Of a stretch of DNA of 58,784 nt, positions 26,583 to 35,520 are shown piece by piece. Each line of letters begins with the position of its first letter. Position 1 is the first letter of the stretch. The stretch covers positions 1 to 58,784 of the forward strand of contig NZ_SMKN01000019.1 of NCBI RefSeq assembly GCF_004348675.1, read 5' to 3'. This DNA is from Micromonospora sp. KC606 (GTDB lineage Bacteria; Actinomycetota; Actinomycetes; Mycobacteriales; Micromonosporaceae). Position numbers and translations under genes: made by a program. The notes beneath the pieces are model-generated. The model did not search any database, was not told where the DNA came from, and was given only the letters and a program-made list of their open reading frames with translations.

Positions 26583-27800
26583 ATGTTCAATCCACTGGAC
26601 CACAAGGGAATCCCCCTGGAAGACCAGATCCGCAACTGGCGTGAGCTGAACGTGGAGCCGATCGACCCGGAGGCGGTCGACCCCTACACCCGCTGCCGGA
26701 TCATCACGATGAACGGCATCGAGGTGGAGGCGATCAACTTCCAGCACCAGTTCGCCCGCAACTGCCCAGACCAGGAGGTCCGCCGCCAGTTGGCGTACGT
26801 CCGGTACGTCGAGAGCCAGCAGCAACGGGTGGTGAACTGGCTGCTGCCCGGCGTGGCCAGCGTGCTGGAGACGACCCTGGGCTACGAACAGGTGGCGGTG
26901 GACCTGACCGCCTGGGTCGCCCGCCACGAACCCGACCCGTACCTGAAGCAGGCGTACGAGTTCGGCGTCCTGGAGGACTTCGACCACCTGTACCGCTACG
27001 CCAACCTGTACGAGATGGTGGAGCGGCGCAAGGCCGAGAAAATCGTCGACGGGCTCACCGAGGTGATGCCGGGGCGCCCCACCGTGCAGGAGCACCGGCA
27101 CCCGTTCGACGAGGTCCGCACCCCCTACGACCGCGGCAGTGCCGACCCACGGTCGAAGCTGAACGCGCTGACGATCCTGTCAGCCGAGCAGCAGGTGATG
27201 TTCTACTACATGAACGTCGGTCCGCAGTACATGGAGCCGATCGCCCGCCAGCTCTACCAGGAGATCAGCCTGATCGAGCAGGAACACGTCACCCACTACG
27301 AGTCCCTGGTGGACCCGGGCGAGACCTGGTGGGAGCGGCTCGTCACCCACGAGTACAACGAATGCTGGCTCTACTACTCCTTTCTCCAGCAGGAGAGCGA
27401 CCTTCGGATCAAGGCGGTGTGGGAGCTGCACCTGCAGATGGAGTTGGCCCACCTCCAGCAGGCCGCCGACCTGCTGCGCCGGCACGACGGCCGGGAGCCG
27501 GAGGAGATCGTCGGCAGCACGGGGCTGCCCGAGCCACTGACCTTCGAACCCAACAAGGAATACCTGCGTCACCTGCTGGCGACCCAGATCGACCTCACCA
27601 AGCTCGGCGAGGGGTACGTCCGGGAGGCGCACGAGCGCTTCGAGTGGATGCAGCAGCAGTTGCACGACGGCCAGCAGCCGCCGAGCGAGCAGGTCATCGA
27701 CCTGCACCGGGACCGCTTCGGCGACGAGTACCGGATCGAGACCGAGGGCCCACACCCGGTGGAGAGCCTGCGCGTCCGCGACGGAGGCAGCCATGACTGA
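26583..27800 (+). CDS. Ferritin-like (diiron-type helical bundle) protein of unknown function
   Basis: A 405-residue, mostly helical, soluble protein without signal peptide. Metal-ligand-like motifs typical of ferritin-like folds are visible: EAINFQHQFARN (about 48-59), EISLIEQEHVTHYES (about 227-241, an E-x2-H core) and a C-terminal HLQMELAHLQQAADLL helix. ATG 26583 follows GGAG; an in-frame GTG at 26568 is the alternative. It overlaps the hemerythrin gene by 8 bases, so both are made together. I recognise no characterised family; oxygen, iron or peroxide handling is inferred from fold and partner. Confidence 0.65.
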   Translation: MFNPLDHKGIPLEDQIRNWRELNVEPIDPEAVDPYTRCRIITMNGIEVEAINFQHQFARNCPDQEVRRQLAYVRYVESQQQRVVNWLLPGVASVLETTLGYEQVAVDLTAWVARHEPDPYLKQAYEFGVLEDFDHLYRYANLYEMVERRKAEKIVDGLTEVMPGRPTVQEHRHPFDEVRTPYDRGSADPRSKLNALTILSAEQQVMFYYMNVGPQYMEPIARQLYQEISLIEQEHVTHYESLVDPGETWWERLVTHEYNECWLYYSFLQQESDLRIKAVWELHLQMELAHLQQAADLLRRHDGREPEEIVGSTGLPEPLTFEPNKEYLRHLLATQIDLTKLGEGYVREAHERFEWMQQQLHDGQQPPSEQVIDLHRDRFGDEYRIETEGPHPVESLRVRDGGSHD

Positions 27801-28383
27801 CACCGGTGCCCAGGCCACGCCGGGCTCCGCCGAGGAGGACGTGGTCGATCTGCTGCTCGCCCAGCACGCACGGATCGAACAGCTGTTCCTGCTCGTCATC
27901 GGCGGCACCGGCGACATCCGCCGGGACGCCTTCGACGATCTGGTCAAGCTGCTCGCGGCGCACGAGACCGCCGAGGAGGAGATCGTCCATCCGCTGGCCC
28001 GCAAGCTGCCCGGGGGCGGCGGCGACGCGATGGTCGACGAGCGGCTGGCCGAGGAACGCCAGGCCAAGGAGACGCTGCGGACCCTCGTCGCGGGCGGTGT
28101 GGACGCCGACGGCTTCGAGACCGGCATCATCCTGCTGCGCGACGCCGTGCTGACCCACGCCCGCCACGAGGAACGCTACGAGTTCCCCCGGCTGCGCCAA
28201 CACGTGCCCGCCGACCGGCTGCGCGGCCTCGCCGCCGCCGTGCGGGCAGCCGAGGCCACCGCCCCCACTCGACCCCACCCCGGCGCGCAGTCCGCCAAGG
28301 GCAACCTCGCGGCGGGTCCCGCCCTCGCGGTCATCGACCGGATCCGCGACGCGGTACGCAGGCCGTCCAACGGGAAGGGCTGA
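27793..28383 (+). CDS. Hemerythrin-like HHE cation-binding protein
   Basis: A 196-residue helical protein with the HHE pattern: DLLLAQHARIEQLF, LLAAHETAEEEIVHPLAR, then LLRDAVLTHARHEERYEFPRL. The spaced His/Glu residues would hold a diiron centre. The C-terminal 40 residues are low-complexity. ATG 27793 lies inside the end of the ferritin-like gene (8-base overlap). Hemerythrins bind oxygen or sense oxygen/iron/NO; which applies is unknown. A strong hairpin ends this two-gene unit. Confidence 0.85.
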   Translation: MTDTGAQATPGSAEEDVVDLLLAQHARIEQLFLLVIGGTGDIRRDAFDDLVKLLAAHETAEEEIVHPLARKLPGGGGDAMVDERLAEERQAKETLRTLVAGGVDADGFETGIILLRDAVLTHARHEERYEFPRLRQHVPADRLRGLAAAVRAAEATAPTRPHPGAQSAKGNLAAGPALAVIDRIRDAVRRPSNGKG

Positions 28384-28404
28384 CGCGGTACGGGCGGGAC
28401 TGAC

Positions 28405-28449
28405 GGACGCGAGGTGGTCACTTCCCGGTCAGCCAGCCACCTCGCGTCC
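28405..28449 (+). terminator. Hairpin terminator after the hemerythrin gene
   Basis: GGACGCGAGGTGG (28405-28417) pairs perfectly with CCACCTCGCGTCC (28437-28449) across a 19-base loop, 21 bases after the stop codon. Confidence 0.75.
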
Positions 28450-28934
28450 GCAGTGCCGGCCCCGGCACCCCGCGCCGACGTCGCGTGCGAGGGCACCGGC
28501 CTGGTGTCAGGCGCGGACGACGTGCGGGAGCCCGATCCGGACCTCGACGCCGGTGGACGCGTGCAGTGCCGGTGGCTCGGCCGGCGCGGGCAGACCGGCG
28601 GCCTGGACGACGTCCTGGCGAAGGGCGAGCGAGGCGCCGCCAGCCCCTGCCGGACGCCTCGCACCACCATGCCGCTGCGGCTACCACCTGCTGCGCCGGA
28701 TACACCTTTCGACACCGTCCCGCGAGCCGGAGAACGGCCTGGCGGGACCGCAGGCCTGCCGCCTGCTCGCCACCCTCGGCTGACGTGCGGGACGGCGCCG
28801 GCGGCGTTTCGGTCAACGGCCTGGAACGCAGGTGACCGGTGCGCGCTGGTTGCCGAACGCCGGCAAGAATGTCGCTCGATGTTCGCCGGGCGCGGCACTG
28901 GAAGGCCACCCGGCGTGAGCGCCACGATATGGGC
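28450..28934. other. Gap with a possible gene-end fragment on the minus strand
   Basis: No complete gene. On the minus strand, 28650 down to a TGA at 28509-28507 reads LALRQDVVQAAGLPAPAEPP followed by ALHASTGVEVRIGLPHVVRA, which looks like the natural C-terminus of a protein. Upstream it dissolves into arginine-rich nonsense and a stop. I cannot name the family. The last bases before 28935 may hold the ABC-transporter promoter; no clear ribosome-binding site is seen there. Confidence 0.3.
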
Positions 28935-29861
28935 ATGACGAGCAACCTTGCCGTGCTCACCGAGGACTTGACGAAGTTCTACGGCCAGCGCCGCGGCATC
29001 GAGAGTCTCACGCTCCAGGTCGGTGCCGGTGAGGTGATGGGCTTCCTCGGACCCAACGGCGCCGGGAAGACCACCACCATCCGCCTGCTGTTGGATTTCC
29101 TGCGTCCGACCTCCGGTCGCGCGACCGTTCTCGGGCTCGACCCGCGCCGCGACAAGGCTGCCCTGCACCGGCAGATCGGCTACCTGCCCGGCGAGCTGGC
29201 GTTTCCCGGCCGGGAGACCGCCGAGGACCTGCTGCGCTTCTTCGGCGACGCCCGGGGCGGCGTGGCCTGGTCACAGGTGACCGGCCTGGCCGAGCGGCTC
29301 GACCTGGACCTGTCCCGCCCCGTACGCGCCATGAGCAAGGGCAACAAGCAGAAGGTCGGCCTGGTCCAGGCGTTCATGCACCGGCCGGCCCTGCTGATCC
29401 TGGACGAGCCCACCAGTGGCCTGGACCCGCTCATGCAGCAGGAGTTCCTGGCCATGGTCCGAGACGCCCGGGACGCCGGGCAAACCGTCTTCATGTCCTC
29501 CCACGTCCTGGCGGAGGTGCAGCAGACCGCCGACCGGGTCGCCATCATCCGGGACGGCCGGCTGGCGGCGGTCGAACGCGTGGAGTCGCTCGGCAAGCGG
29601 GCAATCCGGACGGTGGAGATCCACTTCGATGATCCCGTGGACCCGGCGGAATTCGGCGTCCTGCCCGGCGTCAGTGAGGTGACGGTGTCCGGGCCGGTGC
29701 TCAGGTGCACGGTGAGTGGCCGCCTCGACCCGCTGATCAAGGCGGCGGCACGGCACGAGGTCGTGGACGTGCTGTCGACCGAGCCCGACCTGGAAGAGAC
29801 GTTCCTGTCGTTCTACTACCACTCCGAAGGAGCTGGCGATGCTTCCCGCGCTGGTGCGTAA
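28935..29861 (+). CDS. ABC-2 exporter ATP-binding subunit
   Basis: A 308-residue ATPase: Walker A GPNGAGKT, Q-loop region RQIGYLPGEL, signature MSKGNKQKVG (a variant of LSGGQ seen in ABC-2 exporters), Walker B LLILDEPTSGLDP, and the switch His in SSHVLAEVQ. A DrrA-type C-terminal domain follows. ATG 28935 (MTSNLAVL) is used; ATG 28929 would add two residues. The 3' end overlaps the permease start by 23 bases. The cargo is unknown; related pairs export antibiotics, lipids or polymers. Confidence 0.92.
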   Translation: MTSNLAVLTEDLTKFYGQRRGIESLTLQVGAGEVMGFLGPNGAGKTTTIRLLLDFLRPTSGRATVLGLDPRRDKAALHRQIGYLPGELAFPGRETAEDLLRFFGDARGGVAWSQVTGLAERLDLDLSRPVRAMSKGNKQKVGLVQAFMHRPALLILDEPTSGLDPLMQQEFLAMVRDARDAGQTVFMSSHVLAEVQQTADRVAIIRDGRLAAVERVESLGKRAIRTVEIHFDDPVDPAEFGVLPGVSEVTVSGPVLRCTVSGRLDPLIKAAARHEVVDVLSTEPDLEETFLSFYYHSEGAGDASRAGA

Positions 29862-30627
29862 GACCTGGCGCGACGACCGCCGTGCAGTGTTCGGCTGGGC
29901 CGCCGGCGTCGCCCTGTTCACCGTCATCTACACGTCCTTCTACAGCCAGTTCCAGGGGGCGGCGGAGCTGAAGCAGGAGGCCCTGCCCAAGGAAATGCTG
30001 GACTTCCTCGGCATCGCCGACATGCTCTCCCCGGCCGGCTACCTCCAGGCGACGATCTTCAGCCTGATCGGCCCACTCCTGGTCCTCATGTGCGCGATCA
30101 CCCTGACCGCCCGGACCATCGCCCGGCCCGAGGAGGAGGGCGGCATGGAGCTGCTGCTGGCCAACCCGCTCTCCCGTACCGCTTTCGCCGGGCAGCGCCT
30201 CGCGGCCGCGGGCGCCGCCATCACCCTGGTCGCGGCCGTCCCGTTGATGCTGTTGATGATTATCGTTCCCCGGGTGGGCATGGACATCCCGCTGTCCAAC
30301 GTCGCGGCTGCCGGCGTCGGCCTGATCGCCCTGGCGTGGTGTTTCACCGGCGTCGCCTTCCTCGCCGGCGCCGCCTCCGGCAGACGGGGCACGGTACTGA
30401 CGATCACCGGTGTGCTCGCCGTGACCACCTACATGGCCAAAGCCATCGCGGGCATGTCCGACGGCTGGCACTGGCTGCGCTGGCTGTCGCCCTTCCACTA
30501 CTTCATCGGCACAGATCCGCTGCACACCGGCTGGCACCCGGTCGAACTGCTCACCCTCGTGGCCGTCGGCGCCGTGGCCGCCCTCGTCGGGGTGCTGATG
30601 TTCGACCGGCGCGACGTCGGTGTCTGA
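29839..30627 (+). CDS. ABC-2 exporter permease
   Basis: A 262-residue membrane protein with about six helices (roughly 17-37, 75-95, 120-145, 155-180, 190-205, 235-255). The motif EEEGGMELLLANPLSRTAF in the first cytoplasmic loop is the coupling-helix region seen in ABC-2 permeases ('E.G...LL...PVSR'). It starts inside the end of the ATPase gene, so the two subunits are translationally coupled. A hairpin terminator follows directly. Confidence 0.88.
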   Translation: MLPALVRKTWRDDRRAVFGWAAGVALFTVIYTSFYSQFQGAAELKQEALPKEMLDFLGIADMLSPAGYLQATIFSLIGPLLVLMCAITLTARTIARPEEEGGMELLLANPLSRTAFAGQRLAAAGAAITLVAAVPLMLLMIIVPRVGMDIPLSNVAAAGVGLIALAWCFTGVAFLAGAASGRRGTVLTITGVLAVTTYMAKAIAGMSDGWHWLRWLSPFHYFIGTDPLHTGWHPVELLTLVAVGAVAALVGVLMFDRRDVGV

Positions 30628-30632
30628 AGCGG

Positions 30633-30673
30633 GTGCTGGTGGCCGCCGATCACCCCAGGGCGGCCACCAGCAC
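30633..30673 (+). terminator. Hairpin terminator after the ABC-2 exporter
   Basis: GTGCTGGTGGCCGCC (30633-30647) pairs perfectly with GGCGGCCACCAGCAC (30659-30673); it begins 5 bases after the stop and ends 18 bases before the next start codon. Confidence 0.8.
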
Positions 30674-30691
30674 GCGGACAGGGACCCGGCC

Positions 30692-31756
30692 ATGAGCGAC
30701 ACCAGTTGGCTGGCGGCCGACTGCGAGGTCCTGCTGCGCACCCCGGCCGGCGACCGGCGCCTGCGGACCGCCGCCCAGGTGGGAGCTCGGGCCGCCGACG
30801 AGGGCCTGCACGTGCACGACCTGGTCGACGCGCTCTTCACCGCCGCCGGCGTCTGCTGGCGTACCCCGCCCCTCGATTCCGAGGACACGACGACCGCCGT
30901 CCACAGCCGGGCCACGACCCTCCTGGACGCCGCGCGCTGGGTGTTGGTGGCCGTCCTCGACGGCTATCTCCACCAGACCCGCGCCGAGTTGGATCGCCAC
31001 GACACCGAGCGCGCCGCGTTCGTCAACGACCTGCTCACCGGTCGAGCCGAGCCCGGCAGCCTGGCCGAGCGGGCCCACCGTTACGGCATCCGCCTGTCGG
31101 CCACGCACACCGTCCTGGTCGCCCGTGCCGCCCGTCTCACCGCCGACATCACGCACCGCGTCGACGCGGCGCTCGCCGCCCGGTTCGGCGAGGGCAACAT
31201 CCTCACCACCCTCCGCGACCGTGAGCTGGTGTGTATCAGCGCCGGAGGGCTACGAGGCATCGGCGCCGAACTGGCACACCTGCTCCTCACCGAACTCGGC
31301 GCCGACGGCTGGCAGGTGGCGGTCGGCCGCCCCCACCCAGGTGTGCACGGCCTGGCCACCTCCCTCGACGAGGCGCGCAACACCCTCGACCACGCCGCCA
31401 AGCTCGGTTTCACCGCACCCGTGCTCAACGCCGCCGACCTGCTGGTCTTCCCCGTCCTGCTGCGCGACCGGGACGCCATCACCGACCTGGTCACCACTGT
31501 TCTCGGCCCGCTCACCACCGCCCGTGGCGGCGTCGAGCCCTACCTGGACACCCTGGCCGTGCTCTTCGACAACCAGGGCAACCACACCGCCACCGCCCGC
31601 CAGATGCACCTGTCCGTACGCGCGGTCACCTACCGCCTCGACCGTATCCACAACCTGACCGGCTACCACCCGAACGAACCCACCCAACGCTTCACCCTGC
31701 ACGCCGCCGTGCTCGGCGCCCGACTCCTCGGCTGGCCCCAGCGGAAGGAAAGCTAG
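30692..31756 (+). CDS. PucR/CdaR-family transcriptional regulator
   Basis: A 354-residue regulator. The centre (about 130-240) is a GGDEF-like CdaR domain (RLSATHTVLVARAARL; DGWQVAVGRPHPG). The C-terminus has the PucR helix-turn-helix: LDTLAVLFDNQGNHTATARQMHLSVRAVTYRLDRI. ATG 30692 is the first sensible start after the terminator hairpin. It ends with TAG. PucR-type proteins respond to small metabolites. The target is not evident; the neighbouring ABC exporter is possible, but the terminator separates the transcripts. Confidence 0.88.
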   Translation: MSDTSWLAADCEVLLRTPAGDRRLRTAAQVGARAADEGLHVHDLVDALFTAAGVCWRTPPLDSEDTTTAVHSRATTLLDAARWVLVAVLDGYLHQTRAELDRHDTERAAFVNDLLTGRAEPGSLAERAHRYGIRLSATHTVLVARAARLTADITHRVDAALAARFGEGNILTTLRDRELVCISAGGLRGIGAELAHLLLTELGADGWQVAVGRPHPGVHGLATSLDEARNTLDHAAKLGFTAPVLNAADLLVFPVLLRDRDAITDLVTTVLGPLTTARGGVEPYLDTLAVLFDNQGNHTATARQMHLSVRAVTYRLDRIHNLTGYHPNEPTQRFTLHAAVLGARLLGWPQRKES

Positions 31757-31839
31757 CCAGGAGCCGTCGGCACCCGGGAACCGGACGGCCACGAGCCCGG
31801 CACCGGAGCGGTCGGGGAAAGGCACGGGCACACCGGCGA

Positions 31840-32973
31840 TCAGCCGTCGACGGTCTGGGCGGCGAGGTAGTCGAGGACGGCGCGGACGTCGCCGTCGGTG
31901 CGAGCCAGGACGTCGCGCTGCCGCTGTGCGCCGTTGCCGTGGCGACGCAACCGGCTGAGCTGTTCGCGTACGTGATCGAGGTCGCCTTGGCGGTCCAGGG
32001 CCGGCGTGACCGTGGCGAGCAGCTCGTCGACGAGGTCCCAGGCGGGCCGGGCACGGCCGGAGCGCAGGTCGATCAGGTCGCCCGCGAGACCGTCGTGGGC
32101 GGCCCGCCAGTGCGCGGCGGAGACCAGGCAGTCCCGGATCCGGCGGGCCGGCGCCCCGGCGCGCACGTCGTCGGCGAGCGTCGCCACCAGCGCCCGGACC
32201 AGCCCGGCGACCAGCACGGTGTCGTCCACCGTCGGGCAGACGTCGCCGACCCGGACCTCCACCGTGGGATACGCGGCCGAGGGGCGCGCATACCAGTAGA
32301 CCATCGCGGCGTCGAGCAGGATGCCGGCGTTGATCAGCTCCTCGACGGTGGCGTCGTAGTCGGCGGCGGACTCGAAGTGCGGGGTGGGTCCGATGCTGGG
32401 CCAGCGTTCCAGCTGCATCGACCGCCAGCTGGCGTGTCCGGTGTCGTGGCCGTCGTGCAGGGGCGAGTTGGCGGTGATGGCCTGCACCACGGGCAGCCAG
32501 GGGCGCAGGTGGTTGCAGACCTGCACGGCCAGCTCACGGTCCGGGACGCCGACGTGCACGTGACAGCCGCACACCGCCGGGTCGTGCGCCACCGGGCCGA
32601 AGCGGCGGGACATCGCGTGGTACCGCGGTTCGTCCGGCACCGAACGGTGCCGCTCGTGCACGGGCGTGGCGCCGACCGCGACGAGCCGGGCCTCGACGGC
32701 CCGGGCCGCGTCGGCGGCGCGCCGGCGCAGCTCCACCAGGTGGGCCCGCAGCTCACCGAGGTCGGCGCAGACCGGGGTGACCATCTCGACCATGCTGTGC
32801 CGGAACTCCTGCCGGCTCTGCTCCCGGGCCGCGGTCGACAGCGCGGCGCGTACCCGGTCGGCGGCCGGGAGGCTCTCCCCGGTGACCGGGTGGAGCAGCA
32901 GGAACTCCTCCTCCACCCCCAACGTCATCAGGGCCGAGGTGGTCTCCGCGATGGTGGCGCGGGGCCGGTTCAT
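31840..32973 (-). CDS. YbdK-type carboxylate-amine ligase (glutamate-cysteine ligase 2 family)
   Basis: A 377-residue ATP-grasp-like ligase. Family marks are LGVEEEFLLLHPVTGE near the N-terminus (metal/ATP acidic triad), RQEFRHSMVEMVTPVC, the CGCHVHVGVPD strand and YPTVEVRVGDVCPT. These enzymes join an amino group to a glutamate gamma-carboxyl; E. coli YbdK has only weak glutamate-cysteine ligase activity, so the true substrate is open. ATG 32973 follows GTGAGG. It is divergent from the amidotransferase gene, suggesting that they serve one small-peptide pathway. Confidence 0.87.
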   Translation of the reverse strand: MNRPRATIAETTSALMTLGVEEEFLLLHPVTGESLPAADRVRAALSTAAREQSRQEFRHSMVEMVTPVCADLGELRAHLVELRRRAADAARAVEARLVAVGATPVHERHRSVPDEPRYHAMSRRFGPVAHDPAVCGCHVHVGVPDRELAVQVCNHLRPWLPVVQAITANSPLHDGHDTGHASWRSMQLERWPSIGPTPHFESAADYDATVEELINAGILLDAAMVYWYARPSAAYPTVEVRVGDVCPTVDDTVLVAGLVRALVATLADDVRAGAPARRIRDCLVSAAHWRAAHDGLAGDLIDLRSGRARPAWDLVDELLATVTPALDRQGDLDHVREQLSRLRRHGNGAQRQRDVLARTDGDVRAVLDYLAAQTVDG

Positions 32974-33285
32974 GACCTCACCGTACGGTCCGCCGCCCTG
33001 CTTCCGGTCGCGATCGGCCGACGCGCGGGTGGCTGTCGGCACGCCTCGGCACCGGACACCGCAGCTGCTCGGCGCGTCCAGGTGTGCGCCCCCGGAAGAG
33101 CGGGTAGCTCCCGGCGGCAGATCGCGCCGGCGGGGCAGCAGCGCCGTACAGATCAGGGAGGCCGTCGTGGGCGAACCGCCGGATGCGTGCGACGATCCGC
33201 CGCAGGGGCGGAGAGCCGGCAGGAGCCGACAAACCAGGAGGTTCACCGACGAACCGGAGATCCGAGCACGGAAGGGCGACCACTG
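32974..33285. other. Divergent intergenic region, no gene seen
   Basis: About 310 bases between the ligase and amidotransferase starts. It must hold both promoters, but I see no clear -10/-35 pair or palindrome. GGAAGGG at 33270-33276 is the ribosome-binding site of the amidotransferase. Confidence 0.4.
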
Positions 33286-35070
33286 ATGTGTGGCATCAGC
33301 GGGGAAGCGCGGTTCGACGGTTCGACGCCCGACGCCGGCGCGGTGGCCCGGATGAGCGACGCGATGCGCTCGCGCGGGCCCGACGGTGAGGGAGCGTGGA
33401 GCGACGGGTGGGTCGCCCTCGGGCACCGCAGGCTCACCATCATCGACCTGTCCGACGCCGGAGCGCAGCCGATGGTGCGCGAGGACCTGGGGCTGGCGAT
33501 GGTCTTCAACGGCTGCGTGTACAACTACCCGGAGCTGCGTGAGAAGTTGCTCGCCGCCGGGCACACCTTCCGCTCCACCAGCGACACCGAGGTCATCCTG
33601 GTGGCGTACGCGCAGTGGGGTGAGGCGTTCGTCGACCACCTGGTCGGCATGTTCGCCATCGGCCTGGTGGACCGGCGACGGCGGCGGCTGGTGCTGGCCC
33701 GCGACCGGCTCGGAATCAAGCCCCTCTACCTGGCCGAGGCACCGGGACGACTGCGGTTCGCCTCGACCCTGCCGGCGCTGCTGCGCGGCGGGGGCGTCGA
33801 CACCGGCATCGACCCGGTGGCACTGCACCACTACCTGACGTGGCACTCGATCGTGCCGGCGCCCCGGACCGTGCTGCGCGGCGTGCGCAAGCTGCCCCCG
33901 GCGACGCTGCGGGTGGTCGACGCGGACGGGCGCAGCCGCGAGCGCGTCTACTGGCAGCCGGAGTACGTCCGTGAGCCCGCCCACGCCGGCATGGACGCCC
34001 GGGACTGGCGGGCCGCGGTCGGGGGCGCGCTGCGCACGGCGGTGCGGCGGCGGCTGGTCGCGGACGTACCCGTCGGGGTCCTGCTCTCCGGCGGGCTGGA
34101 CTCCAGCCTCATCGTCGCGTTGCTCGCCGAGGCCGGTCAGCACCACCTGCGCACGTTCAGCATCGGGTTCGACAGCCGTGGCGGGGAGGCCGGGGACGAG
34201 TTCGTCTACTCCGACCTGGTCGCCCGCACCTATGACACCGACCACCAGCGCATCCGGTTGGCGAACGACGACCTGGTGCCGGCGGTGCGGGCGACGGTGG
34301 CCGCGATGACCGAACCGATGGGCAGCCATGACGTGGTGGCCTTCCACCTGCTCAGCGAGCAGGTCGCCAAGCACGTCAAGGTGGCCCAGTCCGGGCAGGG
34401 CGCCGACGAGGTGTTCGCCGGGTACGGCTACCACCAGCCGCTCGCCTCGGTGCCCCGCGACGGCGCGGCGGAGGCGTTCGTGGTGGCCTTCTTCGATCGG
34501 GACCACGCCGAACTGACCCGGGTGGTCGGCCCCGCGTACACCTGCGACCGGGACGCCAGCCGGGAGCTGCTCGTCGCGGAACTGGCCGCGCCCGGCGCGG
34601 CGACCGCGCTGGACGCGGTGCTGCGCCTGGACACCCACCGGATGCTCCCGGACGACCCGGTGAAGCGGGTGGACAGCATGAGCATGGCCTGGGGACTGGA
34701 GGTCCGTACCCCGTTCCTGGACCAGGACCTGGTGGCGCTCGCGGCGGCCTGTCCACCGGAGCACAAGGTGGCCCAGGGCGGCAAGGGGGTGCTCAAGGAG
34801 GTGGCCCGGGAGGTGCTGCCCGCCGAGGTGATCGACCGACCCAAGGGGTACTTCCCGGTGCCCGCGCTGCGCAACGCGGACGGGGCGGTACGGGACCTCG
34901 TCGTCGAGGCGCTGCGGGCGCCGGCGGCGCGGGAACGGGGACTCTTCCGACCCGGGTACGTGCAGGAACTGCTCACCGACCCGGGGGCGGCGCGGGCGGC
35001 GGCCGGCAGCAACAAGTTGTGGCAGCTCGGCCTGCTGGAACTCTGGCTCCAGACCCACGACATCAGCTGA
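33286..35070 (+). CDS. N-acetylglutaminylglutamine-type amidotransferase (asparagine-synthetase family)
   Basis: A 594-residue glutamine-dependent amidotransferase. Cys2 is the N-terminal nucleophile (MCGISGEARFDGS); RSRGPDGEG, FNGCVYNY and GRLRFAS are glutaminase-domain marks. The synthetase half has the PP-loop SGGLDSS (about 267-273) and the stretch QSGQGADEVFAGYGYH. The opening and the GGV-DTGIDPVALHHYLTWHSIVPAPRT segment match the subgroup that makes N-acetylglutaminylglutamine amide, an osmoprotectant, better than plain AsnB. The usual synthetase and peptidase partners are not in the window; a YbdK-type ligase is divergent and kdp follows. Confidence 0.82.
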   Translation: MCGISGEARFDGSTPDAGAVARMSDAMRSRGPDGEGAWSDGWVALGHRRLTIIDLSDAGAQPMVREDLGLAMVFNGCVYNYPELREKLLAAGHTFRSTSDTEVILVAYAQWGEAFVDHLVGMFAIGLVDRRRRRLVLARDRLGIKPLYLAEAPGRLRFASTLPALLRGGGVDTGIDPVALHHYLTWHSIVPAPRTVLRGVRKLPPATLRVVDADGRSRERVYWQPEYVREPAHAGMDARDWRAAVGGALRTAVRRRLVADVPVGVLLSGGLDSSLIVALLAEAGQHHLRTFSIGFDSRGGEAGDEFVYSDLVARTYDTDHQRIRLANDDLVPAVRATVAAMTEPMGSHDVVAFHLLSEQVAKHVKVAQSGQGADEVFAGYGYHQPLASVPRDGAAEAFVVAFFDRDHAELTRVVGPAYTCDRDASRELLVAELAAPGAATALDAVLRLDTHRMLPDDPVKRVDSMSMAWGLEVRTPFLDQDLVALAAACPPEHKVAQGGKGVLKEVAREVLPAEVIDRPKGYFPVPALRNADGAVRDLVVEALRAPAARERGLFRPGYVQELLTDPGAARAAAGSNKLWQLGLLELWLQTHDIS

Positions 35071-35101
35071 GGCCACGGCGGGTGATGCGGAACCCGTGGC
35101 C
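35071..35101 (+). terminator. Hairpin terminator after the amidotransferase
   Basis: GGCCACGG (35071-35078) pairs with CCGTGGCC (35094-35101), immediately after the stop codon. Confidence 0.65.
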
Positions 35102-35350
35102 GCCGGGTCGGCGTCGATGGTGCTCGCGAACCGGGGCGCGAGACCACCGAGGGGTGGTGGGCGTACCCGACCGCCCGCCCCTGCCGGCCAGCACGGTGTG
35201 GTGGTCGGTGTGAAGACGGCGTTAAGAATCTGGCATTTGTCGTCATGGTCGCGTCACGAACCCTGTCCTTGACCTGGGGACGGCGTTGGGATTGCCCAGC
35301 GCGGCCGGGACGCGGCCGCGGCGAACGAGTCCGGTTAGGGGAAGTCAGCC
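35102..35350 (+). promoter_or_regulatory. Upstream region of the kdp operon
   Basis: About 250 bases before the first kdp-operon peptide. The A/T-rich patch GTTAAGAATCTGGCATTTG (35221-35239) stands out and is the best guess for promoter or KdpE-binding DNA. A hairpin CGCGGCC-7-GGCCGCG (35300-35320) lies in the probable leader. Neither matches a defined consensus that I can cite, so the role is inferred from position. Confidence 0.35.
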
Positions 35351-35434
35351 GTGTCTGACGTGGTCTTCGTGCTGGTGACGGTGGTGCTGTTCGCGGCGCT
35401 CGCCCTCGTGGTGCGGGGCGTGGGGAAGCTGTGA
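35351..35434 (+). CDS. 27-residue membrane peptide at the head of the kdp operon
   Basis: GTG 35351 to TGA 35434 encodes [20 protein letters not shown] with a VRGVGKL tail: one membrane helix with a basic end. It overlaps kdpF by GTGA, as the kdp genes overlap each other, so it is translated with them. It resembles KdpF in size but lacks its PERF-type end. A KdpF-like stabiliser of the complex is a fair guess; no function is established. Confidence 0.6.
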   Translation: MSDVVFVLVTVVLFAALALVVRGVGKL

Positions 35435-35520
35435 ACGCCGTCAACGCCGTCGGCCTGGTCCTGGCCGTCGGCCTGGCCGTGTTCCTGGTGGTTGCCCTGC
35501 TGTTCCCGGAGCGTTTCTGA
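35431..35520 (+). CDS. kdpF: KdpF, small subunit of the K+-transporting ATPase
   Basis: A 29-residue single-helix peptide starting GTG 35431 ([20 protein letters not shown]) and ending with the KdpF-like FPERF. KdpF stabilises the KdpABC complex in the membrane. It overlaps the preceding peptide by 4 bases and kdpA by 1 base. Confidence 0.85.
   Translation: MNAVNAVGLVLAVGLAVFLVVALLFPERF

Noticed and set aside
27180..28130. Leftward open frame across the ferritin-like and hemerythrin genes
   Set aside because: Ser/Arg-rich antisense shadow with no ribosome-binding site; the plus-strand genes are supported by motifs and overlap.
31231..35070. A 1279-residue rightward open frame and a 1078-residue leftward frame covering the ligase and amidotransferase genes
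   Set aside because: High GC keeps frames open by chance. Only the parts 33286-35070 (plus) and 31840-32973 (minus) show family motifs; the rest is Arg/Pro-rich shadow.
35102..35350. A c-di-AMP (ydaO-type) riboswitch in the kdp leader
   Set aside because: The position is attractive and there is a small hairpin at 35300-35320, but I could not trace the conserved ydaO core.
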